This document shows, one piece after another, positions 50,943 through 59,805 of a DNA stretch of 64,000 nucleotides. The notes beneath the pieces were generated by a model. That model had not been told where the DNA came from. It did not search any database and saw only the letters and a program-made list of their open reading frames with translations. The position numbers were made by a program, and so were the translations under genes. The DNA is from Aphrocallistes beatrix (Eukaryota; Porifera; Hexactinellida; Sceptrulophora; Aphrocallistidae), in contig OY725503.1 of assembly GCA_963281255.1 (NCBI GenBank), forward strand, positions 3,534,001 to 3,598,000, written 5' to 3'. Position 1 is the first letter of the stretch; every line of letters begins with the position of its first letter.

Positions 50943-51389
50943 TATTTTTAAATACTACTTAGGACATTCAAAAAGTTCTCATCCCATATCTATATCTCAA
51001 ATAATAGTGAAAATTGGATATTTTCGATTTGTCCATTGCATTGTATTCCAATTTATATATTGGTTTATTTTAGGACAATTATTGTGGTTCCTACATTAGA
51101 TTTTTGTACATCGGTTTAGAGTAGTGTCGAAAAGTTGGAATCTTCACATTGAAAATGACTTAAAACTAAATTTGGAGAATAAAAATGTGAAAATCGTAAA
51201 ATAAGATCATTAAAAGGTTAAATATTAAGAACTAATGTGAAAAAGTAAACGAGAGGTGTCCAATAGAATTGCTCGTGTTGAAAAAATATCATGCCACTTT
51301 TAGTGGATTTTTGGGTAATTTTCGCCACTTAAAAAGTGGGACAGTAGTAGTAGTAAACCACTTCAAAACACTTATTCCCTCAGCCTAAA

Positions 51390-52027
51390 CAGGGGCGGAT
51401 CCCGGATTTCACGAAAGGGGGGGCCCAAAGCGAGTGGAACGAGCGACTTTTGGGGGGGGGGGTCTGGGGGGTCTCCCCCCAGAAATTTTTTTGAATAATT
51501 ATATTAAAACCCATATCGAATGACCATTTGCATATACTATACTAAGATTCATAATATTTTTTAGTATGTAATACTGTGCCACTGTATTACCACTAGAGAC
51601 TGAAAACTAGCAGCTGCTGATGGCTAGCACTCAGTCTCATCACCTGCGTTATCTAATAGATTTCTTAACTTCATCAAGCGTGGTCTTTTGATGGCAAACC
51701 GATCTACAATCTCAGAATACGTGAGATTAATGTCTTTGTGGACATAAAGAAGAATTAAATCATTTAATCGTTCTTCACCCATTGAACTACGGAGTTCCGT
51801 CTTTACATATGCCAGGGCAGAATTGGCCCTCTCAACAGTAGCAGATGTCACTGGTGCTACTAACAAAAGGTCGATGTTTTTCTAGATTGCCTTTCTAGAT
51901 TGGCCTAAAGAAAATGGGCCCCCCAAATATGTAACAAGGAATATACTACTACGAGAACGAGTGCATTAGGCTAGTCCTCGAAGGGGGGCCCAGGCCCCCT
52001 GGGCCCCCCCCCCTGGATCCGCCTATG
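51390..52027 (-). mobile_element. hAT element remnant with transposase C-terminus
   Basis: Ends CAGGGGCGGATCC and GGATCCGCCTATG are imperfect inverted repeats. Poly-G and poly-C tracts lie just inside. It encloses a fragment of a hAT transposase at 51624-51866. Flanking bases (AGCCTAAA and CTAAAACT) do not form a clean 8-bp duplication. Confidence 0.8.
51624..51866 (-). pseudogene. hAT transposase dimerization-domain fragment
   Basis: The 80-codon frame includes PVTSATVERANSALAYVKTE and LNDLILLYVHKDINL, the pattern of the hAT C-terminal dimerization domain (S-x-x-x-E-R-x-F/N-S). The N-terminal zinc finger and catalytic core are missing, so it is dead. Confidence 0.85.
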
Positions 52028-52547
52028 CTAAAACTAGAATAATAGAGAAGTCAATCTATATGTTAGTTTATGCGTAGAATTCGATGGAGGGATCAGTTTT
52101 AATCTAAATTTGCTCAGAACTGAAATATATCAAAGGGAACCCCAAAAATCACGTTCAAAGGGACTACCTTAAACCGATGTACAAAAATCTAATGTAGGAA
52201 CCACAATAATTGTCCTTTAAAATAAACCAATATACAAATTGGAAGATGATCCCCTAAGGAATACAATGGACAAATCGAAAATATCCTATTTTCACTATCA
52301 TTCGAGATACAGATTTGGGATGAGAACTTTTTGAATGCCCTAAGTACTAGTAATATATGCAAACGGACTATACTGCAATTACCCTCATCACTGTCAGGAT
52401 GCGTATTATGAACCCCTCTATGTAAGGAATATGTAGTTATTCCGAGTAACGTTTTACTTATAAGTCTCATGAAAAGATTGTTCCCGAGATTAGTTCGGAT
52501 TTCGATTGCTTCAGCTGATTGTGTAAGCTCAATAGAAGTACGCAGCA

Positions 52548-53591
52548 ATGTCTATTAATCAAACTCACAAGCGGAAGCGATTGAGAAAAGATAGGATCAC
52601 ATACGGTAAAAGGAAGCAGAAGTTAATAGATGGGAAAATCATAGAACAGTTCTATGAGGTGGGTAGTGAGACTGATGTCAGTATAGACTGTCCATTATTT
52701 GAACTACCACAAAGTCTAGCAGCTCCTCAGGTGGAAGAAACCGCGTTTCAGAAAGACTTCCTTCCGAAACTCTGTCTGCCTCAACTGCTAACATCGAAGG
52801 ACGTAGTGAGTCGAATGGGACAGCTAAACTTTGTGGGAATCAAGTCTGTAACAGAAAAGGTTGAGTCAGAAAACGAAGATCCGTGTTTTATCCGAGAAGA
52901 TGAATCAGTAGGCTTCAAGTGCAGCAAGAGAAAGAGGACGAAAGCGAACAAACGTAAGGCAGTGAGTGACAGCCTCCTGGCCCCTAGTGATAGCGACAGT
53001 AATGATGAGCTGGGCATCGAAACTTCAGCTTCTAGCACTCCCCTTCACTCCCACACCGAAACGAGACTCTATGCTACAGCCAGTAGCAGTCATGCACACC
53101 CACAAGCACAAGCTTTGGGTAGAGAAGCTAGCACACACTTAGATGCAGACGACGAGGAAAGTTGTTTTGAAACGGTTATCTCCGACAGGCATTTATCACA
53201 TGATGTAGAGATGAAGGATTTATCTGTCCAACTAAAGAACAAGGGGAAGAGGAACCTACTCAGGGACCCAGAGCTAGTTAACAGTATTATCACTCAGTTC
53301 GTGGAGAGCACACAAAACCAACTAGCCATCCCCACACGCATTGACAAGTTCGGCTTCAGGATCATCCGCTGTCTCTCTCTGGCTCACGGGGTTAAAGTCA
53401 AACTGTTGGAGCATTGCCATTTCGGCTGGTGCCCCCTGTTGGCAAGAACCGCCCGCACCAGTGTAAGAGACAAGGTCCTGCTAGAGCCGATGCTTAACCT
53501 CCTACGAGAGGAGTCCAGGCAAATAAACCGCCGACAGAAATCTCGTAAAAGCCTGCTACCTGATCCAGCACCCTCCATCTCTACTCAGTGA
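52548..53591 (+). CDS. Basic nuclear-type protein with an R3H-like domain
   Basis: A 347-residue protein, single exon. It starts with a Lys/Arg-rich segment (KRKRLRKDR and KRKQK, about 8-25), followed by an acidic/Ser middle with a second basic patch at about 125-138 (KCSKRKRTKANKRK) that fits a nuclear localization signal. Residues 245-290 (IITQFVESTQNQLAIPTRIDKF then FRIIRCLSLAHGVKVKLLEH) fit the R3H nucleic-acid-binding pattern, though the R-x-x-x-H core is R-I-I-R. No G-patch or helicase motif is seen. I do not recognise the family. It lies 219 bp upstream of the SH2-like gene on the same strand. Confidence 0.7.
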   Translation: MSINQTHKRKRLRKDRITYGKRKQKLIDGKIIEQFYEVGSETDVSIDCPLFELPQSLAAPQVEETAFQKDFLPKLCLPQLLTSKDVVSRMGQLNFVGIKSVTEKVESENEDPCFIREDESVGFKCSKRKRTKANKRKAVSDSLLAPSDSDSNDELGIETSASSTPLHSHTETRLYATASSSHAHPQAQALGREASTHLDADDEESCFETVISDRHLSHDVEMKDLSVQLKNKGKRNLLRDPELVNSIITQFVESTQNQLAIPTRIDKFGFRIIRCLSLAHGVKVKLLEHCHFGWCPLLARTARTSVRDKVLLEPMLNLLREESRQINRRQKSRKSLLPDPAPSISTQ

Positions 53592-53810
53592 CACGTAACA
53601 GCCTGTATATTCTAAGCTAGGACATATTGTATTGTGCCATGCATGCAGAGATTTTGCACTTATTATGTAATCTGATTTGTACTATAGAAGGGTGGTGGCG
53701 GAATTTCAAAACGGGAAGGTGGGATATATGATATTTCCTTTGTTGTACCTCCCTCAACCCCATACATCCGCCACTAATTTGATTTGGGCATCAAAATTAG
53801 TTGTAACTAG

Positions 53811-55919
53811 ATGGCATCCTGTCAGAATCCTGGATTCAAGAAGGATACGACCGCCGTCTACTCGACAGTGAACAAGAACCCCGTTGGGAAGAAGAAGTCC
53901 GGACACAAGCAACAGGTAGAGGACGCGCACAAAGGAGGGCAGAAAGAGTTCGTGATACAGGATTATGAGATGCCGGATATAGGTGGACCCCTGATGGAAG
54001 TGACCCCTTTACCCTTCCAAGACAGCGTCTCCCCCTCTCCCCCTGTGGACACTATCTTCACTAACTTAGATAGCTACCCGCTCGAGGAGCAAATAGACAT
54101 GATATACGCTTCCTCTCGAAAGTTCACACCTCTCTCCGTTAGTCGCAGCACCCCAGCGGTTGCCGGGGGTGGAATGGAGTCGGTCCAAAATTCTAACTCT
54201 GCTTTCGACCGCGCATTCCGAAAGTGGGAGGATAAGATGCAGAAAGGAGGATTGATAGAGAAGACAAACACCATCAGGTCTTGGTCCGATTTCGAGCTGG
54301 TGGTCGGCGAGACGAACCCCCCTCTCCCGCCCAACTTGGACCTCTCACAAAAACGAAACACTTTAGAATTGATTCGGTCCCCTTCCGATGTGACGGAGCG
54401 GCTAGGCAGAGAAATCGCTCTCAATCTGGACAAGTGGTACCTGGATTCGGTCTGTAGTCGGTGGGAAGTGGAACAGCTGTTGTCGGACTCGGATGTGGGT
54501 GCGTTCTGCATCACGAACCCAGATAACAACGGCTTCCTGAACTTGTATCTACGTGTGGATCCCCTCATTCACAACACCAGCCTAGAGCTACACAAGATCG
54601 GGATCCTGTATCGACGCTATAAGATCCGTGAGTCCCCAGAGTACTTCTATTCCCTCTCCTCCCTCCTTACTTACTTCTGCTCCCAGTCTACCACCCTCTC
54701 ATCTGACATCTACCTCTTGTCACCTCAAACTTTTCTGCAGCCAATGATGAGTCCAGGAGCCAAGGTAAAGCTAGAGACCTACCCCTTACCCCTAGAAGAG
54801 AAGGATAAAATTTATTCAAAGGCGAGAGATTTCGCGATAGGACACGAGACTTGGTTAATAGGCGCCTCGAATACGGTAAAGGTGCACGAGCGACTGAATC
54901 GAGATCACACCACTAACTTCCTCATCTGGCACTGTCAGGACACGGCCTCTCCCTACCTCTCCATCTTCTTCGAAGACAACGTCATATTCGAGTGCAAACT
55001 GAAGGGTGGCAGTATGGGCTTCGAGATCCAGGACTGTCCCATCATATTTCCCTCCATCTCTGTCCTACTCAGCTACCTCTCTCTCTTCAACAGCTCCTAC
55101 ATCCCATGTAACATCCGCTACTCCCCACGTGCACTCGGCCTACCCCCTCCCAACTACCACTCACAGAATCTGCTACAGAAGCTGAAGTTGGAGGCGTTTC
55201 TTACGGAGAAGAAGGGCCACTGGTTTCATGAGGTGAAAGATGAGAGTGCGATTACACCTCTGTTACGCTTCAGACATATCGGCTCTTTCCTGGTGACAGT
55301 AAGCGAGACGACTAACTACACTCTATCAATGAGATACTCACTCCAGACTATCTTACATTTCCCCGTCTCGAAGAACAGCTCAGACTATACACTCAAACTA
55401 GGGACCTTCATCGATAGCTACTGCTCTCTGCCCGCCCTGCTAGCTAACAGTCTGCAGTTGGTGAGCGTTAAGCAGGGGAAAGAGAATGTGGTTGTAACGC
55501 AGGATCCGGCCTATCCATTTGTATTCTCGTTCGATGCGAAGAGGCATAAGATCATGAGTCAGATCACGTACAAAAAGGAGGACATGAAGAAACACCTGAG
55601 AGAGACGGAGCCTCTCTGGTTCCGAAACGGAAATCCTCCCGACGACACCAGGACCCTGTTCTTTGTCCCCCTAGCCCTCAGGGGACATTTCATTCTCTTC
55701 AGTAACGAGTCCATCCCCTTTATGACACTCTATCTCCTAACCGAGAAGAAACCACATCTGGTGGTGGAAGAGTGTCTCATCGAATCGAATGCAGAGGGAA
55801 CTATTCTCGCAGGAAAGGGCCCTACCTGTTCCGATCTCATAGAACTCATTTCCTACTGCTGTCTGCACAAGCATGAAGCTCTACCTTTAACTTTGGTGCC
55901 CCCGCTCACTACCAAATAG
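53811..55919 (+). CDS. Protein with four degenerate SH2 domains in tandem
   Basis: A 702-residue, single-exon protein. A basic N-terminus (about 1-50) and Pro/Ser linker are followed by four SH2-like folds at about 207-305, 345-440, 470-555 and 602-700. Each keeps an opening W/H-x-x-x, a G-x-F or F-L-x strand and paired F..SL..LL-type helix. The pTyr-binding Arg of the FLVRES strand is replaced in all: FCIT (Thr235), FLIW (Trp373), FLVT (Thr496) and FILF (Phe630). No kinase, phosphatase or GAP domain. It likely acts as a scaffold by other surfaces. The ATG directly follows TTGTAACTAG. No known family recognised; domain calls are by eye. Confidence 0.75.
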   Translation: MASCQNPGFKKDTTAVYSTVNKNPVGKKKSGHKQQVEDAHKGGQKEFVIQDYEMPDIGGPLMEVTPLPFQDSVSPSPPVDTIFTNLDSYPLEEQIDMIYASSRKFTPLSVSRSTPAVAGGGMESVQNSNSAFDRAFRKWEDKMQKGGLIEKTNTIRSWSDFELVVGETNPPLPPNLDLSQKRNTLELIRSPSDVTERLGREIALNLDKWYLDSVCSRWEVEQLLSDSDVGAFCITNPDNNGFLNLYLRVDPLIHNTSLELHKIGILYRRYKIRESPEYFYSLSSLLTYFCSQSTTLSSDIYLLSPQTFLQPMMSPGAKVKLETYPLPLEEKDKIYSKARDFAIGHETWLIGASNTVKVHERLNRDHTTNFLIWHCQDTASPYLSIFFEDNVIFECKLKGGSMGFEIQDCPIIFPSISVLLSYLSLFNSSYIPCNIRYSPRALGLPPPNYHSQNLLQKLKLEAFLTEKKGHWFHEVKDESAITPLLRFRHIGSFLVTVSETTNYTLSMRYSLQTILHFPVSKNSSDYTLKLGTFIDSYCSLPALLANSLQLVSVKQGKENVVVTQDPAYPFVFSFDAKRHKIMSQITYKKEDMKKHLRETEPLWFRNGNPPDDTRTLFFVPLALRGHFILFSNESIPFMTLYLLTEKKPHLVVEECLIESNAEGTILAGKGPTCSDLIELISYCCLHKHEALPLTLVPPLTTK

Positions 55920-56058
55920 CTGTGAGTAATTCCTATTCTTATCCATGGTGTGTTGTATATATTCGCGTACACTGTATAGTGTGGATTTAATGATGTGTAT
56001 ATATAAGTGATGAGGTACAGGTTATCAGATCGTAATATACTAATGATAAGAGGTGAGG

Positions 56059-56889
56059 TTACAACATGAAAGGCAGGTCATAGTTCTTCTCTCCAGTCCC
56101 GAAATAGAGGTAGCCGTACTTCCTGCTGTTTGGTACATGGAAGGAGGAGAACCCAATCCAATTCAGAGAGCGTAGCACCACCAGACCGCTGCCCCTCTCC
56201 GGCTGTAGGCTCCAGCACCCGAGAGGGATGTCAGCCTCGAGAGTGTCCAAGAAGTCGAAGGCCGGATCTCCGGTGCTGTCCCCTTCTTGTTTCTTGAACT
56301 CGCGCAAGTGTAGGTAGGACGCGAGCTTGGTGGAGTGTCCCTCTGATAGCCCCTCGAAGCACCCATTCACTATCACCTGCTCCAAGGGGGTACGCATTAG
56401 GGCGCCTCTAGGCGCGAGACTGCATTCCTTCTCGATCAACTTGACAACCGCGGCCAGTCGATCCTCTTCCTTCATCTTGAGTGCGCTGGAGGTGTCAGGC
56501 ACCCCGCTGGCCTCCTGGGTGTACAGGGTCTCTGATTGCTCGTAATCAAAGGCTGGGTCACCTGTGAAGCGACCTTTGACCTTTTGTGCCTTTGACAGCA
56601 TCTCAGGGGTCACATGGTTCATGAGTCCCCAGTTCAGAGCGTCCTGAGAGGAGAGATACTTCCTGTCCAGTATCTGATCCCCTCCTATCCCCACGGCTAT
56701 GTAGTAGTTTCGCTTCACACCATGGATTCGACCCCAGAAGCAGACTCGCTGGAACTTATTCTTGCTCTTCTCTAGGATGAGGCTCGTCTGCAGGGACGCC
56801 ATCTCTTCCTGTGATAGGATAGTGCCGCAACCCTCCAGGTAGCCAATGTCGCTCAGTAGCTTGTCAGAATCCATCCACTGCACTAACAA
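56059..56889 (-). CDS. RSPH9: Radial spoke head protein 9
   Basis: Subunit of the radial spoke head that couples the central pair to dyneins in 9+2 motile cilia. About 271 residues from the internal ATG at 56874 (MDSDKLLSDIGYLEG), which matches the start of human RSPH9 (276 residues); the upstream ATG at 56889 adds five residues. The segments FQRVCFWGRIHGVKRNYYIA, VKGRFTGDPAFDYEQ, APRGALMRTP, FDFLDTLEADIPLGCWSLQ, VVLRSLNWIG and the terminal YGYLYFGTGEKNYDLPFML are collinear with human. Single exon, 192 bp downstream of CNPPD1 on the same strand. Confidence 0.97.
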   Translation of the reverse strand: MLVQWMDSDKLLSDIGYLEGCGTILSQEEMASLQTSLILEKSKNKFQRVCFWGRIHGVKRNYYIAVGIGGDQILDRKYLSSQDALNWGLMNHVTPEMLSKAQKVKGRFTGDPAFDYEQSETLYTQEASGVPDTSSALKMKEEDRLAAVVKLIEKECSLAPRGALMRTPLEQVIVNGCFEGLSEGHSTKLASYLHLREFKKQEGDSTGDPAFDFLDTLEADIPLGCWSLQPERGSGLVVLRSLNWIGFSSFHVPNSRKYGYLYFGTGEKNYDLPFML

Positions 56890-57081
56890 TATTCTAAAGC
56901 AATAATTTAATAAAATTCCAATCTGCTAACAGATAAGATAAAATAAATAGGATTTCTCACACGAAAAGAAAATCAACAAATATTAGTTCAATGTTATAAG
57001 TCTGAAAGAGAAATGACTCGCTAGGTGCTGAGTAGTGTGATTAATGGAGGAATTTAGCCTAAAAAGAGAGATGGTAGGCTG

Positions 57082-58107
57082 CTACGTGAGGAGGCCTATC
57101 TGCGGTTTGTCGTACAGGGGCGTATCAATCAGGTCGAGAGGAGAGAGCAGTGCCACGCATCCAATGTCACAGAAGTCCTCGCCTACAAAGGTCCAGGTCC
57201 TGTTTGCGTCATGTCCCTGGAATAAGAGGGAGAAAGGGGACATGTTCGTTAAGTTAGGCAGAGTAGGCATCGGTTCCTTGTGGTGCAGAGGTACTTGTGG
57301 AGTGTACTCAGTTTCTGCTAGCATACTACTACCTCTTAGCTCCTCCACAGCATTGTATGGTGATACGAGGCCTTTGTCTGTTGGTTGGGGCAGGAATGAG
57401 AATATCTTCACAGCTACGCTGAAGGCTAAGACACCTGTCAAGTAGAACGCGAACGAGGAAAGAAACGCAATGCCCATGTTTCGAATGGAAGTGTGAAATT
57501 TCGCGTTGAAATCCTCCCAATTGAAAAGAGACAGGATCTCCCCATATGTACAGTAGCCTCTCCGCCTAACCAGGTCTGTGACTATTTGCGCTTCAATTTC
57601 TTGACTGAATTTCTTGAATTCTTCCGGAGAGATGTACAACTTCCACTCGATAGCGTTCAGAAACTCAGTTTCCAGTTCGTTGACTTCTTGTACACTCCTA
57701 CTACTGAGACGTGCCCACTCCCTGTTACTGATAGCCTCGTACTCCCCACTATCAATGAGGAACTTGTTCGATAGGATCATTGAGACCAGGAACAAGTCGA
57801 ACGTGTTCAGACTGTTCCGAGTGCATTTCTTGTGGTACAAATTCGCGTAGGCGAGTCCCAGTATCATGCAGTAGGGAGAGATCATAGCGCGACGACACAG
57901 AGTGGAAGCTGAGTTGAGAAGGCGTCGAGAGGGGCAGGAACCCGTGAGGGTGGCCATCTGGTTAACAGTGAAGGAGTTCAGATAGATTGACGCTTCTTCG
58001 AAGGAGTAATCTTCTAGCTCATCTTCCAAGTCGTCCTGGGGAGAGCAAAGAGATATGGTCTTCTTATGGCTTATCCAGTTATTTACCCTGTAGTACTCCG
58101 ATTCCAT
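57082..58107 (-). CDS. CNPPD1: CNPPD1, cyclin Pas1/PHO80 domain protein
   Basis: A membrane-anchored atypical cyclin of unknown role. 341 residues, single exon. The cyclin box covers about 60-165: CRRAMISPYCMILGLAYANL, FDLFLVSMILSNKFLIDSGE and ETEFLNAIEWKLYISPEEF align with human ACISPCSLVLALIYAE, DLFLISMMVASKYLYDEGE and ERGFLSAMDWHLYTDPREI. A hydrophobic helix at 212-238 (MGIAFLSSFAFYLTGVLAF) fits the predicted transmembrane segment of the family. The C-terminal 100 residues are divergent. RSPH9 follows 192 bp downstream; there is no known functional link. Confidence 0.92.
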   Translation of the reverse strand: MESEYYRVNNWISHKKTISLCSPQDDLEDELEDYSFEEASIYLNSFTVNQMATLTGSCPSRRLLNSASTLCRRAMISPYCMILGLAYANLYHKKCTRNSLNTFDLFLVSMILSNKFLIDSGEYEAISNREWARLSSRSVQEVNELETEFLNAIEWKLYISPEEFKKFSQEIEAQIVTDLVRRRGYCTYGEILSLFNWEDFNAKFHTSIRNMGIAFLSSFAFYLTGVLAFSVAVKIFSFLPQPTDKGLVSPYNAVEELRGSSMLAETEYTPQVPLHHKEPMPTLPNLTNMSPFSLLFQGHDANRTWTFVGEDFCDIGCVALLSPLDLIDTPLYDKPQIGLLT

Positions 58108-58668
58108 CAGAATAATATCTCAGTGTATAGGACTATGTTTTATGTGGAGTAGATAATTGAATTCTTTTGTTTGAGAGTGCTTATATAACTAAATGGAACA
58201 CACGTCTATAGTCCAGCTGATTCGAGGTACAGTGTCGGAGAAACGCAATTTCTATCGCAATAATAGCACTACGAGTGAGGTTAAAAGTTGTAAAATAATA
58301 TTAATAAGCAGTTTCATTATTGTCAATTTATATTTAGAATCGACAGGAGAACATACTGAATACGATTGAAAATATTTGGTTTAAAAATGCTGAAAAATAG
58401 TGATATCATATATCTTTTACGTAGCAATTGTATAATATTTCCACGAAATGGAGTAATAATTGATTTAACACATTGTATTACATCACATGGCAATTACATG
58501 GTAACAACACAGGATAAATTAGTGAAAATTTACCCTGCTTACTTGTGAAATCAGATTAACCTTACAGAAAGGTGGTCTTTGTGGTTTCATCTACTTCCTT
58601 GATTCAAATTGATGAGTATAAATATAGTCAACAAGATATTTTATTTGTAAACAAGGCATATTATCAAG
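58108..58668. other. Divergent intergenic CNPPD1 / seven-TM gene
   Basis: AT-rich promoter interval for both genes. No repeat or gene recognised; a 60-codon frame at 58366 has no support. GAGTATAAATATAG near 58614 is TATA-like, about 45 nt upstream of the seven-TM ATG. Confidence 0.5.
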
Positions 58669-59805
58669 ATGGATGGTCTGGAGATTAGGGCATCAGATGA
58701 TTTTCAGAATACACCGCGGCTAAAGATACTAAGTATTATCTCAGGAGGATTGATTTTTGTATTTTTAGTCTTGCCATTATTCTTTTGGGTTACCTATTTC
58801 GTTCATAACACATGGTGGATGAAGAAAAAGCTGAAAAGCTTACAGAGGATGGATAATTTGACAATTTCAAGCCAGCAGCTCTTAAAACACACCCGTATTG
58901 GATACATCAAGAGCATCTACATCCTAACTTTTCTAGTTCTTGAGTTTTTGGGAGCCATTTCTGTCGAATTCCTATTGATGCATTATTTTGGAACTATTAA
59001 AGCGAATTTTACCATAACAAGAAGAAATTGCGAAATTCATCATTATGAAGCACATGCCTTTACTAGCACATCTCTTCGGATCAATGTAGCCCTTAATTGG
59101 TCAATAAATTTCGCAAGCTTAGCTATGAACATGCTGCCTCTTATATACCTCGCCAAAGCGTATGGGTACAAGTTCTACTCGAAAAATCTGGAAGCAACGA
59201 TGATAATTTTCATTATACTACAATCAATCGCTATCTTCGTTATCAAGACATTTCGTTTTAGTTTCTTTCTTCTCAGTCCACTCGTGTTCATTCTTGGTTT
59301 CATAAATGTTTGTCTCTACAACAAATTCAGTCGCGTGTTCTATCACGTATTGAGGGAGAGAGTTGAGGATGCAAGATTTGAAGATGTGCATATTTTCAAA
59401 GAATTGGATAGAATGAAAAAGATATTTCGCGCAGGAAACTTTGCATTTCGCCTCTACCTCTCACTATGTCTATTATCAACTTTTTATCTGCAGGTCTGGT
59501 GGTGGATAGAGACACTCGTGCAAAACACTTGTATCATCCAGGTATTATTAAGGTTCAAACACTTAGAAATTCCTTCAAAAAACATAATCAACTCCTCGAA
59601 AATATGGGACTATTTTATAATATACATCACCCCCGTATTGGATAGCGTGTTCCTCACAGTACCTATAGTCCTGTACGGTATTATGAACGTGGCCATCTTC
59701 GTGTTTTGTTTTAACGAAGTCTACAAAAAGGTCCGCTCAAGAGCTCCTCGCTACGGCGGACTACTCTCAGGCTCAATACTCGGAGAAAGGCTAATCGTCA
59801 AATAG
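58669..59805 (+). CDS. Orphan seven-transmembrane protein
   Basis: A 378-residue, single-exon protein with seven hydrophobic segments at about 20-45, 82-105, 138-162, 177-195, 198-218, 258-283 and 318-350. The first inter-helix loop is strongly basic (WWMKKKLKSLQRM), which by the positive-inside rule puts the N-terminus outside, as in GPCRs. A sequon NFT at 113 lies in the predicted outer loop. No DRY, NPxxY, CWxP or other rhodopsin-class motif is seen, and no signal peptide. Loop 5-6 is basic and amphipathic. It could be a lineage-specific chemoreceptor or a non-GPCR membrane protein. AATAAA-like signals follow near 59878. Confidence 0.65.
   Translation: MDGLEIRASDDFQNTPRLKILSIISGGLIFVFLVLPLFFWVTYFVHNTWWMKKKLKSLQRMDNLTISSQQLLKHTRIGYIKSIYILTFLVLEFLGAISVEFLLMHYFGTIKANFTITRRNCEIHHYEAHAFTSTSLRINVALNWSINFASLAMNMLPLIYLAKAYGYKFYSKNLEATMIIFIILQSIAIFVIKTFRFSFFLLSPLVFILGFINVCLYNKFSRVFYHVLRERVEDARFEDVHIFKELDRMKKIFRAGNFAFRLYLSLCLLSTFYLQVWWWIETLVQNTCIIQVLLRFKHLEIPSKNIINSSKIWDYFIIYITPVLDSVFLTVPIVLYGIMNVAIFVFCFNEVYKKVRSRAPRYGGLLSGSILGERLIVK

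Larger units (their letters stand above)
50958..52344. mobile_element. Mariner-like element with long TIRs, interrupted by a hAT
   Basis: CTTAGGACATTCAAAAAGTT at the left and AACTTTTTGAATGCCCTAAG at the right are inverted, and similarity continues about 160 bp inward. TA lies at both outer edges (50956-50957, 52345-52346). The interior holds the hAT remnant 51390-52027 and no readable mariner transposase. Confidence 0.85.
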
